Part shown: piece by piece, positions 1 to 10,550 of the stretch | How the letters are laid out: each line of letters starts with the position of its first letter | Numbering within the stretch: position 1 is the stretch's first letter | Source of the DNA: Trichomonas vaginalis G3 | Lineage: Eukaryota > Parabasalia > Trichomonadida > Trichomonadidae | Length of the DNA stretch: 64,000 nucleotides | Direction: 5' to 3' | Assembly (NCBI RefSeq): GCF_026262505.1 | Contig: NC_067206.1 | Location: 31,821,896 to 31,885,895 of the forward strand | Translations under genes and position numbers: made by a program | The notes under the pieces: model-generated | What the model saw: only the letters and a program-made list of their open reading frames with translations | Database searches by the model: none | Told to the model about the DNA's origin: nothing

Positions 1-2145
1 ATTAGTTACAGTGTAAGTTCTTGTTGTTGTTGATTTGACTTCTTCAATCTTGTAAACTGTTATTGTATCAGTTTTAGATTGCAAAACATAGCCTAATGGA
101 ACTTGTGAATGAATGTATTTGCATTCCAATATATAGTTAAAGTAAATTCCTTCTTCAGAATTCAGGAATTCAGTATTTCCTTTCTTGAGAGATATAACTT
201 TTCCATAGAAATAAGCTTTTTCTGCCGAAACAGCTGTTATTTGTCCACTCTTAATTGTTTGGGCAACATCACCTTCAACGATACTCTTTAGATCAGCCCT
301 GATGTTGTTTTCCCATTCTCCTTTGAGAGAAAGTGCGCAAACACCCTTTGATGTCTCATTTAATATCTTTTGTCCAGGACATCTTTCAAGGATTGTTTTT
401 GCTGCATAAACAGCTTTCACATTACATCCACTTGTTACTCTTCCATTTATAACTTGTGGCTTCTTTTCTCTTCGCAAGTTCCTTACGTATTGGACATAAA
501 GAGATGATAATTGAGACATTTTCACATTATAAATATATCTTGGATCAATTTCAGCATCATTTTTACTTGCTTTTATTGCCATATCCCATAATCTTTTGAT
601 GTGATCAATAAATTCTTCAGGAATGAAATCAGGCATTTCCTTATGATATGTTCTCATTGAATTCTTTGGGAAATCATTGAGCATCAGATCTTTTGTTTCA
701 TTAAGAATCTGTTTTACATAAGGAGCAGCACTTGGACCATAATAACCATATAAAAAGTCATCTTCAAGATAATCACTGTTTTGATTTGGATCCCATAATA
801 ATTTCATTGTCATGTAACCTCTGTATTCTACCATATCATTGTGGTATCTCTTGAAAACAGGTTCATTGTTTGATAGATTAATATAAGCCCAGTTTGTGTC
901 TTCTGAATACATTCCTCTGAATCCATATTTTGCATATGTTTTGATATTAGGAGCAATAACATGATAATTAGGATGGAAACTCATGATTTGATCAAAGTTA
1001 GTTGTGTAATCCCATACATAGAACCTTGAAGCAATTTCTGACCATTCCTTAATATCATTCATGTAATCTTTGTTCAACCATGTATAGTTTCCTTCGAATG
1101 GATGTCCGTAATCAATATCAATTGCTGCAAATCTGATGATTACGTTCTTATGAGCTTTGATATTCTTCGGAGCTTTACGAGTATAGTCCCATGCGAATGT
1201 TCTGATCAATACCTTTGGATGTGTCTTTTCAAGAGCTGTTGCAATTTTGTTTATGAACTCTAAATTCACTCCTGAAAATCTGTCACCGTATTTCTTCATT
1301 TTTTCTTTACAATCGTTACAGTGGCAGTAATCACCAGTATCAAATTGGCTTACATCAATAAGATAAACTTCGCTTTTGTCTAAATCTGCATTGATTTTCT
1401 TCATGAAAATTTGGAATGTTAAATCGTTTGATAAACATGGAGCATATTGCGATCTCCTTCCATCTGGTAGTAAAGCAAAGCGTTCTGGGTACTTGGAAAC
1501 TGGATAATCATTGTCTTGCATGAGAGCTTTGAAAGATTCACCTCCATAGTACTCTGAAGTGGCGCCTCCGTAGTAGTAAGCAAGGCAATTAGCAGTATTC
1601 ATTCGAGATCTTGCACAATAGTCATAGTTTAGTTCGAAATCTGTTGCAAATATTTCGCGATGAACAAAATGTACTTGTGATTGAATATTTACATTTTCTG
1701 GGACTTTAAATGTATCTGATGGTGGGTAAACATACATCCAACTTGAATAATATCTCACTCCGCCGAATTTTTCAAGTAATTCGAAAGCTCCAGCAACGAT
1801 TCCTCTTCTATTTCCGAGTATAACAAGATTACCATCTACAAATTTTATTTCAAAGAAATCAGACTCTGAATCTACCTGTTTAACGGTGGTTTGTGGTGAT
1901 AATTTAGTAGGTCCTACCAAAATTAAGTTTTTAGTATCAGTGGTTTCATCAGTAACTATAGTGAGCCTTTCTCCCGTGATTTTTTGAATGCCATCTCTTA
2001 TTTCAATTGCGGCCTGCTTCCAATATACTCCTTTTTCGGTGGTTGGAGGATTTGCTGGGAACATTATCTTGTATCCTCCTTTGCCTTTTTCTGCTATTAT
2101 GATATCATTTGAAAATACTCCACAAAAAAGGAAGAAACTTAACAT
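1..2145 (-). CDS. Secreted DUF4838 / glycoside-hydrolase-like protein, 3' end beyond window
   Basis: The minus strand reads open from an ATG at 2202 to the left edge (734 codons), so the C-terminus is missing. I prefer the second ATG at 2145. It starts a hydrophobic signal peptide (MLSFFLFCGVFSND), and a TCACTA initiator-like motif lies between the two ATGs. After the signal come an alpha/beta segment like the N-terminal domain of GH20/GH67 enzymes (ILVGPT near residue 90, then FGGVRYY and a Trp near 150) and a long domain with the motif DVSQFDTGDYCHCNDC around residue 290. That CxCxxC context is typical of DUF4838 proteins, which are common in Bacteroidetes and associated with polysaccharide breakdown. 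A role in digesting host or bacterial glycans outside the cell is inference. No break is visible over the sequenced part. Family call is from memory, without a search. Confidence 0.72.
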   Translation of the reverse strand, partial: MLSFFLFCGVFSNDIIIAEKGKGGYKIMFPANPPTTEKGVYWKQAAIEIRDGIQKITGERLTIVTDETTDTKNLILVGPTKLSPQTTVKQVDSESDFFEIKFVDGNLVILGNRRGIVAGAFELLEKFGGVRYYSSWMYVYPPSDTFKVPENVNIQSQVHFVHREIFATDFELNYDYCARSRMNTANCLAYYYGGATSEYYGGESFKALMQDNDYPVSKYPERFALLPDGRRSQYAPCLSNDLTFQIFMKKINADLDKSEVYLIDVSQFDTGDYCHCNDCKEKMKKYGDRFSGVNLEFINKIATALEKTHPKVLIRTFAWDYTRKAPKNIKAHKNVIIRFAAIDIDYGHPFEGNYTWLNKDYMNDIKEWSEIASRFYVWDYTTNFDQIMSFHPNYHVIAPNIKTYAKYGFRGMYSEDTNWAYINLSNNEPVFKRYHNDMVEYRGYMTMKLLWDPNQNSDYLEDDFLYGYYGPSAAPYVKQILNETKDLMLNDFPKNSMRTYHKEMPDFIPEEFIDHIKRLWDMAIKASKNDAEIDPRYIYNVKMSQLSSLYVQYVRNLRREKKPQVINGRVTSGCNVKAVYAAKTILERCPGQKILNETSKGVCALSLKGEWENNIRADLKSIVEGDVAQTIKSGQITAVSAEKAYFYGKVISLKKGNTEFLNSEEGIYFNYILECKYIHSQVPLGYVLQSKTDTITVYKIEEVKSTTTRTYTVTN

Positions 2146-2202
2146 TAATCTGAAGATCTTTTCATAGCAATGGTATTTTCTATTTTTTAGTGAAATATGC
2201 AT

Positions 2203-3112
2203 TAATAAGATAAATTGGGATTATATCATTTCAGATCCAAAACTACTCTTCTCTCAAAAATTGATAGAACTTTGAATTGATTTCGCATACGAGTTACAAT
2301 GATATTCAAATGAAATTGATAATCAACAATAACCTATAATGATGCGAAAATGAAATAGGTTGATATCTTCATTCTAGATGCAAAAAATGGAGAGATTTTA
2401 AATTTATTTTCGATAATTGCTCTCAGATCAAAAATGTCATCCGAAAATAATATAAAATTATGTATGAAGTCTAGTTCAATTAAATATTTGACTTCAATTT
2501 TCTTTAAAATGATCGATATTTCATTCAATCAATTTAAATGAATTTTGTTTTGAAGCAATAAGTTTTCTAAATATCTAGGCCAAACTAAATAATTCCATAA
2601 TGAAAAGGCCTGCGGTGGCCAGCCTCCAGACACTAAATCAATGAACACAGCTTCATTTGATATATTGAACATCATTGATACTTACACATGTAAAGCAAAA
2701 CCACAAATAGTGGTTACAGAAAAAATAGCTAAGTTTTTTCAAACAAACAAAATAATCCAAGGTATACTTTGCTTATGGCAATATAAAAGATGAAATTATA
2801 AATTTTTACGCCAACCAAATGACTATGTGAGTTTAATATATCTAGAACCATTTGATGAAAATTTCATGAGATTAAAATATTCAATTTTCATTAAAACATG
2901 GAAGAACTATGTTTTTATATACCTATCTAAGTAGGAAGTACTTTTAGTTTTCGTTGGAAGCATCTTATTCGATAAGACGGGATTTTTATTATTTTGAATG
3001 AGGAAATTATATTATGGCAAAAGTTTTAGATTATATTAAATATAGCATTCTTGGTGTCTAATTAGTCAAATATTGGCATAATTTTTTTTTTTGAAATAAA
3101 TATTGCGACCAA
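2203..3112. other. Intergenic region, 910 bp
   Basis: This is AT-rich and lies between the divergent DUF4838-like and ankyrin genes, so it must hold both promoters. I see no convincing gene. Two short readable stretches (2334-2528 minus, 64 codons; 2641-2793 plus, 51 codons starting MNTASFDILNIIDTY) could be decayed coding fragments, but neither matches a family I recognise. No clear TCAYT initiator lies close to the ATG at 3113; the nearest sequence is a poly-T tract at 3081-3092. Confidence 0.4.
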
Positions 3113-6100
3113 ATGGAATATCCGATTACAATGACAGAAATTCCTACTAATTTGTTGAAAATAGCAGAGTTTTGTAATAATGTATGGTGTTCATCATTAA
3201 AAGAAGATGATATTCAAAATATTTCCAATCTTATTACTGAAATTTCTCAAAATAAACATAAACCACCAATCCTACGAACAGTATTAGAGCGTGCATCAAC
3301 TATAATAGAGCATCGAAAACCTAATTTCGACAAAATTATTCAAGAAAACCTTAATGATGTTAAACCATTAGAAATAGCACAGAAACCAAAAGAAAATTCC
3401 TCAGAACAAATACTCGAAAAGAAAAACAAAGCCATTGAAGCAATAACAGCAAAAGATTTTGAAAAACTAAAGGAAATTGCAGCAGATATCGACTTCCCAT
3501 TCAAAGTAGAGGATGATGAAAGCAGTTCTATTTTAAAAATTGCTTCTGAAATCGATGACAATCAACAAATAATTTCCTTCATTTCAGATTTCGGAGACAA
3601 AGAAAGGGAAAACGCAATTTTATCAGGGAACATCGATGTAATTAAAAGAATCGAAAACGATGGCTACAGCTTTAAGCAATACTTACCTTTCAGTATCGAA
3701 GTAAACCAAAACAAAATTTCCGATTACATTTTACAAAAATATCCTCAAAAAATTGACGCGAAACAATGTTTAGAATCTTTTAATATACAAGCATTCTGCT
3801 ATTGCGTAAACAACAATTTTGTCGACGATAGCATTTTTGAATTGATTTTTGACAGTCACTTTTTCGAATTATCGGATTTTATTTTAGAAAAAACCGACCT
3901 AAAAATACCAGTAAATCTATTGATAAAATACATCAAAACAGAAGAAAAAGAAATGATTGATTATATTTTAAACAAAAGAATTGATTTGAATTCTGCCAAT
4001 GAAGAAAATGAAACTCCTTTAATTGCAGCAATAAAGAAAGATGATGTTGATCTTGTTAATTTATTAATAAGTAAAGGAAGTGATGTAAATCTTGTTGTTA
4101 ATGATGTTTGTCCTTTTACTGCTTGCGTTGACATGAATTCCATGAAAATGATAAAATTACTTGAAAAGAAAGGTTTAAAAGTTAAAAATTCATTGAAGAA
4201 ACCAATATTAATTTATGCAATTGAAAAGAATGCAGAAACAATTGTCAATTACTTCCTTTCCAAGAATATGTCTGTTTTTGTTTCAGATCAAAATGGGAGA
4301 TTTCCTCTTTATTATGCACTCGAAAGTGGAAATATTAAAATTGTCAAAAGTCTATTGGATAAAAAAGCAAATCTGAATCAAGTTGATAAAAGTGGTACAA
4401 ATGGTTTATTTGTTGCAAAGGATTTCGATATCTTCAGTTTATTAATTGAAAAAGGAGCAGATGTCAATGCATTGAACAAAGAAAAAATGCCTATTTTGAT
4501 TCATTCAATTCAAAACTTGCAAGGCAAATTTTCAATTTTGCTAATCAACAAAAATGCTGATTTTGAGAAACAATTTCGTAATAAAACAGCAATTGTTCAT
4601 GCAATTGAACAAAAACAAAGAGATGTTGTTAAACTATTACTTGAAAAAGAATGCAAATTACCCGAAAGAATATTCACAAATGCATTAGAATCATTAGATT
4701 ATGAAATCATTAAACTTGTTGTTGAAAAAGGTGTAAAAACAGATTATCAACAAAAGAAACTACCTATTTTATATGGTATTGAATCACAATCTCTCGAATT
4801 ATGCAAATTCTTAGTTGAAAGAGGATTTGAAATCAATGGAACATTCAGTAAGAAACCAGTTTCATTTTTTGCATTTAATTCAAAGAATCCAGAAATCACG
4901 AAATATTTGGTAAGCAAAGGTTTAGATTTGAATTCTTATTTCGAACCACAAAACATATATTTAATACATTATATCATCACAAAATGCAACAGTAAAATTG
5001 GTTTGGCATTAGAAAAATACATTGATCTTTCAGTAGTTGATGGAAATGGAAAATCTCCACTTATTTTGGCGATTGATAACAAATTGAGTAGAGAAATCAT
5101 TGAGAAACTTATCAACAAAAATCATGACTTAGTTAATATGAATGATAAAGAGGGAAAATATCCACTTTATTACGCACTTAAATACATCAATTCTGATGTC
5201 ATTAAACTTCTATTAGAAAATGGTGTAAATCCAAATACAACACAATATGATAATCAAGATATCATCTTCTATTTGATAAAGAAGAATGTATCAGTTGAAT
5301 TAATCAAGTTATTCATTGATCATGGTCTTGAATTTCATCAAAGTGATAAAAATGGAAAGAAAGCATTACATCATGCAATCAAAATTAAGAACAAAGATAT
5401 CATTGGATTTCTTGTTGACAATGGTTGTTTCAATGATTTCGGTGTGAAATATGAAGAGAAAATAGCAAGTCTTTTCCAGATTCCTGATTCACATGATGAA
5501 GGACTTTCAATCTTTTTCGATTATATTGTTCAAAACCATATTGAAACTTCATTTTTCAAGAATGACTTATTTAATTTTGCATTTAAATCGAAAAATCTTA
5601 GATTTCTAAAGATTTTAGCTGAAAAATTCGAAGCAATTGAAGCTTCACTCAAAAAGGAATTAATTAAATATGTTGAAACAACAACGAAATATGATGAAAC
5701 ATATATTGAATTATTAGAATTTATGTTAGAGCATATTGAAAACAAAGGTATTCGTGATGAATCTGGAAAACCAATTTTATTGATTGCTATTGAAAAATCA
5801 ATTCCAATAAAGTTGTTTGAATTCTTGATAAAGAAAGGAGTTTCGATGGATGATCATTTTAATTTATATCCAATTATATTCCATGCAATCAAAATGAACA
5901 AAGAAGAATATTATAAATTAATGATTACAAACAAATGCAAATTGGAAAGAAACCAAAGTAATTATCTCAAGATAACTCCAGATAAAAATGAACCAATGAA
6001 TGCTGCATATATTTATGCAATTGAAACAAAAGATACAGATCTGCTATCATTCCTTAAAAGTTACAATTTCAAGATTGATACTTATCAGATCATTTATGAT

Positions 6101-7375
6101 TCAATAACATATGATTTTAGTGATGAAGTCAAATATTTGAATAAATTCAATTATCCGCCAGAAAACTTCATTGAATTGTTCAGATATGCAATATATATGA
6201 AAAATATTACAATCATTGATTACTTTCTAGATGTTTCGATTAACAAATACCACCTAAGTGTTTATTCATTCTTTGCTGAAGCAATGAGGATAAAAGACAA
6301 AGATCTTGTTTATAAACTGTACCAAGCGAGAAAGAAAATTTTCGAATCCAAACAGCAAAAAAGTCTAGAAAATAAAACGATTTTCCGCAATGAAGATGAA
6401 AAACCTTTCATGTTTTATGTTTATGAATTCATGACAAAGAAGTTTGCTACATTCTTTAAGAATTTAGGTATAGATTTCAATGCTGTTGATAAATTAGGTA
6501 GAAATTGTTTGATGTATGCAATTGATAAATCAGCTGATTCAGAAATCATTAAAAAACTTGTTAAATATGGAATAGATGTCAATATAAAGGCCAAAAATGG
6601 TAAAACACCTCTTATGTTTGCAATTTCCAACTCAATGAAAGCTGTGAAAGAACTTGCTGATGAAAATGATATTACAAGAAAAACAAATATTATCAATAAG
6701 AATTTCGAAATCATGAAAATTTTGATTGAAAATGGTGCAGATATCAATTACAAATACTTTCCAACACCAAAGAAACAAGTTGATGGAAAATATGGTAAAA
6801 AGCCTAATCAAAGGCAGAAAGAAACTGAAAAGAAAGAACAAGTAATTGAGAATTTTAGAACTCCAATTTTTTATGCATTGAGAATTGGAAGAGTTGATAT
6901 TGTTTCTTATTTCATTGAAAAAGGAGCGAACTTAACAATTCAGTCCGGTTATGGAAATTTGTTGGTTTTAAACGCTCTCGAGTCAGCGAAGTACAAACTC
7001 AAAGAAGAATCAATTCTCGAGATTGTTAAACTATTGTTTGAAAAAGGAGCAATGGATAAAAAATCAAACAAGAGCATAACAAATCTTATGGGAAAATGCA
7101 GAGATTTAGGATTTAATGAAATTGAAGACTTTTTGGTTACAATGAGACCAAAAATGCGCAAAAAAACGAATAAGCAAAATTCCACAAATAATAAGTTTTT
7201 TGCACCACAGCGGAAACCCAATAAAACAACATATAATGATGAAAGAAAAAAGGAGCTTCCGCATAAATCTACAAAGCCTAAAAATGAAGAGATAATAATT
7301 ATGGATGATGTCCCTTTTATATACGAATTTTCGGACGATGATGGAGATGAAATGTATGGTGATGAATGTTTTTGA
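3113..7375 (+). CDS. Giant ankyrin-repeat protein (1420 aa)
   Basis: One uninterrupted frame of 1420 codons from ATG 3113. Residues ~1-120 are a non-repeat, Glu/Lys-rich helical region. From ~150 to ~1370 there are dozens of divergent ankyrin repeats of ~33 residues, recognised by recurring blocks such as PLIAAIKKDDVDLVNLLISKG, GRFPLYYALESGNIKIVKSLL and GKTPLMFAISNS. The C-terminal ~70 residues are basic and low-complexity (KMRKKTNKQNSTNNK), then end in an acidic tail (EFSDDDGDEMYGDE). There is no signal peptide or membrane segment, so it is probably cytosolic or nuclear. Ankyrin repeats bind proteins, but the partner cannot be read from sequence. Trichomonads carry very large ankyrin families. 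This one lacks the 'DIFRIIPYRNRYT' type N-terminus found at 53924 and so belongs to another subfamily. A second Met at 3131 is an alternative start. Confidence 0.9.
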   Translation: MEYPITMTEIPTNLLKIAEFCNNVWCSSLKEDDIQNISNLITEISQNKHKPPILRTVLERASTIIEHRKPNFDKIIQENLNDVKPLEIAQKPKENSSEQILEKKNKAIEAITAKDFEKLKEIAADIDFPFKVEDDESSSILKIASEIDDNQQIISFISDFGDKERENAILSGNIDVIKRIENDGYSFKQYLPFSIEVNQNKISDYILQKYPQKIDAKQCLESFNIQAFCYCVNNNFVDDSIFELIFDSHFFELSDFILEKTDLKIPVNLLIKYIKTEEKEMIDYILNKRIDLNSANEENETPLIAAIKKDDVDLVNLLISKGSDVNLVVNDVCPFTACVDMNSMKMIKLLEKKGLKVKNSLKKPILIYAIEKNAETIVNYFLSKNMSVFVSDQNGRFPLYYALESGNIKIVKSLLDKKANLNQVDKSGTNGLFVAKDFDIFSLLIEKGADVNALNKEKMPILIHSIQNLQGKFSILLINKNADFEKQFRNKTAIVHAIEQKQRDVVKLLLEKECKLPERIFTNALESLDYEIIKLVVEKGVKTDYQQKKLPILYGIESQSLELCKFLVERGFEINGTFSKKPVSFFAFNSKNPEITKYLVSKGLDLNSYFEPQNIYLIHYIITKCNSKIGLALEKYIDLSVVDGNGKSPLILAIDNKLSREIIEKLINKNHDLVNMNDKEGKYPLYYALKYINSDVIKLLLENGVNPNTTQYDNQDIIFYLIKKNVSVELIKLFIDHGLEFHQSDKNGKKALHHAIKIKNKDIIGFLVDNGCFNDFGVKYEEKIASLFQIPDSHDEGLSIFFDYIVQNHIETSFFKNDLFNFAFKSKNLRFLKILAEKFEAIEASLKKELIKYVETTTKYDETYIELLEFMLEHIENKGIRDESGKPILLIAIEKSIPIKLFEFLIKKGVSMDDHFNLYPIIFHAIKMNKEEYYKLMITNKCKLERNQSNYLKITPDKNEPMNAAYIYAIETKDTDLLSFLKSYNFKIDTYQIIYDSITYDFSDEVKYLNKFNYPPENFIELFRYAIYMKNITIIDYFLDVSINKYHLSVYSFFAEAMRIKDKDLVYKLYQARKKIFESKQQKSLENKTIFRNEDEKPFMFYVYEFMTKKFATFFKNLGIDFNAVDKLGRNCLMYAIDKSADSEIIKKLVKYGIDVNIKAKNGKTPLMFAISNSMKAVKELADENDITRKTNIINKNFEIMKILIENGADINYKYFPTPKKQVDGKYGKKPNQRQKETEKKEQVIENFRTPIFYALRIGRVDIVSYFIEKGANLTIQSGYGNLLVLNALESAKYKLKEESILEIVKLLFEKGAMDKKSNKSITNLMGKCRDLGFNEIEDFLVTMRPKMRKKTNKQNSTNNKFFAPQRKPNKTTYNDERKKELPHKSTKPKNEEIIIMDDVPFIYEFSDDDGDEMYGDECF

Positions 7376-8967
7376 GAATAATCTCCAAAATGCTAAAATA
7401 TTAAGTTATGATAAGGGAATTTCCCATTTTGTATTTTTGAAGTAAATGTTTACAATCATTCACATTCATAAAAATATGATATAATTTACATCCACTACAT
7501 GTTATATCTTAAGTAATATGACATTCAATAGTGCCATTCTTCATTTTTCTTTCATTTGGGCATGTTATATAGCGTAGTCATATGATATTATTTTCATGGA
7601 GACGAATTAACACAATTTAGACATAAATTATAATTTGCTCCTTGAAGTTGTTTAACAGCGCATTGTAACTTTCATTTTTGTTATATATACTTTTCCATTT
7701 TAATATGAAACTAATAGTGAAGATTTAGGTAGAATTTTTTGATTTGTCGATGAATGCAATTCGATATTCATCAATTCTTCATTTGAAATTTCTATAATTG
7801 TCAATTTTATTCAAAAGTAAATGATTCCAAAAAATTAGAACTGTTAACTTATTGGAATATTTTTTGAGCATGACATCATTTTAATTGAAATTGTTTTTCA
7901 ATTGATTCTCCATCGTTCACAATTGAAATCAAAGTCCATTTTTTAAAAAATTCCAATAATTATAAAATTTTTGATGAAATATGGTAGGAGATGTTGTGTA
8001 AGATATATTTATGAAAAATTATCGAAAATAAATTGTGGAATGTTTATGGCACTTTTCGGAATATTCCACAATAAAGACCAATAATATTCCATTTATTCAA
8101 GAAATTCCACTATTTTCACTGAACACACTCATAGAATATATATCTTATAGTGTTATTTTTTACAAAACACACAAATTCTAATTAATCATTGTTTAAAAAC
8201 TTAGCAGAAATAGAAAAACATCAAAATTAGGATCAAAATGTCGATAGTTCAGCATAATTCATCAACAAGTAGGCCTTTCCACAGATATAATGAAATTATT
8301 GATTCGGAATTGACAGGACAAATTCAACAATTGACAATTAAATACCAATTATTGTAGGAATTAATGATAAATAATCAAATCGATGTTTCACATTTCACAC
8401 AATTTTCGAGTCATAAAGGAAATATTTTTTTGACAACCATCACAAAAAATTTCAATGGAACAAGAACCAATTGAATCTAATAGATTTTATTTGGTTCTGA
8501 AATTAAGGTCGTCATAAAATACAATTTACTGCTATCGACAGGCAAATCCCACAGTATCATCGTAATTTATATTTTTGAGCTGTTACGATTAATAGCGTCG
8601 ATCGTTCAAATTTGAATCAATTTGAATATGGAAAATTTTATTTGAATTATTTTAATATATTTTCCACGGCCAAAATCATGAATGTTATTTACTTCGTTCG
8701 TAGAATACTGTAAAGATAGCTACAAATCAATCTAAAACAATTTAGGAAAAAAATTATAAGACACAATTTTAAATCTTAACGGAAAAGAAAGATAACATCG
8801 GGTGCTGCAATCATATTTTACCATTTGTTGATTATAAGAACAGTATTACAAGCAAATATGTTTCGAAATTTCTTCTTTTATAATTTTCTCATAAGAAGTA
8901 AAAATTAACGTATATTTGCAGTGCGTAGGCATGCATCGAGCCTACTCACAACAAAAACTTTTTATTC
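7376..8967. other. Intergenic region with a possible small relic
   Basis: 1.6 kb of AT-rich DNA downstream of the ankyrin gene. Apart from the 8238-8474 stretch listed separately I see no gene, RNA or repeat of note. Local inverted pieces such as the TGGAATATT/AATATTCC runs near 8037-8090 are short and AT-rich. Confidence 0.4.
8238..8474 (+). pseudogene. Possible relic of a small host gene
   Basis: From ATG 8238 (MSIVQHNSSTSRPFHRYNEI) the frame reads 39 codons to a TAG, then continues open in the same frame for another 39 codons to TGA at 8472-8474. Composition through both halves is protein-like (ELTGQIQQLTIKYQLL, then IDVSHFTQFSSHKGN). A nonsense codon in a former N-terminal coding segment would explain this, but chance is not excluded. 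No family recognised. Confidence 0.2.
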
Positions 8968-9596
8968 GTTCTCTGGCCGACAAAGAGCTAGAGAACCGCA
9001 TCCACATTAACTTATGCTGAAGTTATCTGGATTTCCTTCCTCATTTGGGAGAAATTCAGAAAACTTCAGCATAAACAAATTACAGACATATTCTCTCGCT
9101 CTTTGTGGGACAAGTACCACAACTACATTACACTAGGGCAGAGTTCTTCCGAGGCCTCTCATCAAATGAGAGACTTCGGAAAAACTCTGCTCTATTCGAG
9201 TAAAAGTACATTCTCTGACACATAAATTGTCAGAGACTATAAGTACACTACATTAGGACAGAGTTCTTCCGAAGCCTCTCATCAAATGAGAGACTTCGGA
9301 AAAACTCTGTCCTATTCGATTAATTACAGAATCCTAGGCCTTTTGGGAACTAGGAAAGAGTAGTAAGAGTACTTTAAGGCAATGCTCATTACGAAGTCTC
9401 TCATCGAATGAGAGATTTCGTAATGAACATTGCCCATTTCGAGTGAACTTACATCCCTGACCCTCAAGGGTTCAGGGAGTAGTACTGTAGTCCATGAGAG
9501 CAATAACATATAAGTAATATCGCCAGAAGCACAACAATTACGCAGCCTAGCTACGCTATCTTAGCAGCTAGGCTGCATAGATATTGTGCTTCTGGC
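8968..9596. repeat. Array of nine DNA hairpins (array 1)
   Basis: Nine inverted repeats follow one another with short spacers: 8968-8996, 9012-9074, 9136-9192, 9212-9236, 9255-9313, 9333-9354, 9378-9434, 9454-9478 and 9522-9596. Long stems (~25 bp arms) alternate with short ones (7-10 bp arms). Three long ones (9136, 9255, 9378) share the inner loop core CTCTCATC(A/G)AATGAGAG but have different outer stems that still pair. The last is a two-storey hairpin (CCAGAAGCACAA...GCAGCCTAGCT / AGCTAGGCTGC...TTGTGCTTCTGG). No open frame explains the region. Could be a non-coding RNA cluster, a mobile-element interior like 43356-45980, or cruciform DNA. Confidence 0.75.
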
Positions 9597-10550
9597 TTGC
9601 AGAAACCTCATGGAAGACCCATTGGAGATCTCCAGCCGAAATCACTTGCTGATGTGGATGGAGCAGCACTATGATTGGCCAGATCAAAGGCTGCGTAGCA
9701 TCCCAGCAAGTAGATAGTCGGCGGCGACACCAGCTGTGGTCCACCATGAGATTATGACACTTTTGCGATTTGGCGCCAAACTTTTTTTTGGTATTGCCAT
9801 TTTACAAATGTAAACTTTGTAAAGTTAAAATGTCATTTTTCCTAAAATGTACCGCACTCCCTTAAAAATATAAAAATTGGTTATCGTATTGGTATTAATT
9901 GATGGGTCAAAGTCCTCTTGCATTTTATTTATAAATGATTTTGACAATTGTTTGGCTAATTGTTGGATCAATTCAAAATTGAGAAAAAAATGATCTGTGT
10001 AAATACAATATCCTGCATATGTTTCGAATTTGATATTTTTGCAGAAGAAATACTAAATCACAAAGGTTTATTCATATTTATCGATGTCGTCGATTCATTC
10101 TCTGGAAACAATTGTTAATTTGTTGATCCAAGTTCAGAGAACTTAAATTTAATAAATAATGAAGTTTTTTATATCATAATTGTTGAAAACATGATAAATC
10201 ATTCCAAAAAGATGTCATCTGATTCTCCAACTTACATCATTTATAGATATATGAAAAATAACATAAACTAATATATGATATTCTCAAAGAAGTTTACTTT
10301 GGCAAATTTATCTTTGATCCAAGCATTATTAGACGGTAATAGTTGGTCATTTATCTGCTAGTTATTAATAATTATTCGAAATAATGCTTTCCAAAATATG
10401 ATTTTTTGAGCTTAGTAAAGTTCAAAGTCAAATACTCACTTCTTCTTTATCCTCATCCAGGTAGAGTAGCTGGCTGGCATTAAAAAACAAAAAAAAATTA
10501 AATGATGAAAAATTGATATTTATATATAAAATAATAAGAGTTATAGAGTA
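9597..10550. other. GC-richer tail of hairpin array, palindrome, then plain intergenic DNA
   Basis: 9600-9760 is richer in GC than its surroundings and contains CTCATGG (9607-9613), which can pair with CCATGAG at 9492-9498 or at 9743-9749. It may therefore close a branched structure around the last hairpin. A 12-bp perfect palindrome TTTGGCGCCAAA lies at 9769-9780, followed by a T run. CACTCCC then TTAA at 9862-9865 resembles the ends of the TTAA-flanked MITEs seen elsewhere in the window. From 9870 to 10550 I see only AT-rich DNA. Confidence 0.35.

Noticed and set aside
9324-9509. 61-codon minus-strand frame
   Set aside because: Falls inside hairpins 6-8 of array 1 and has no protein-like features.
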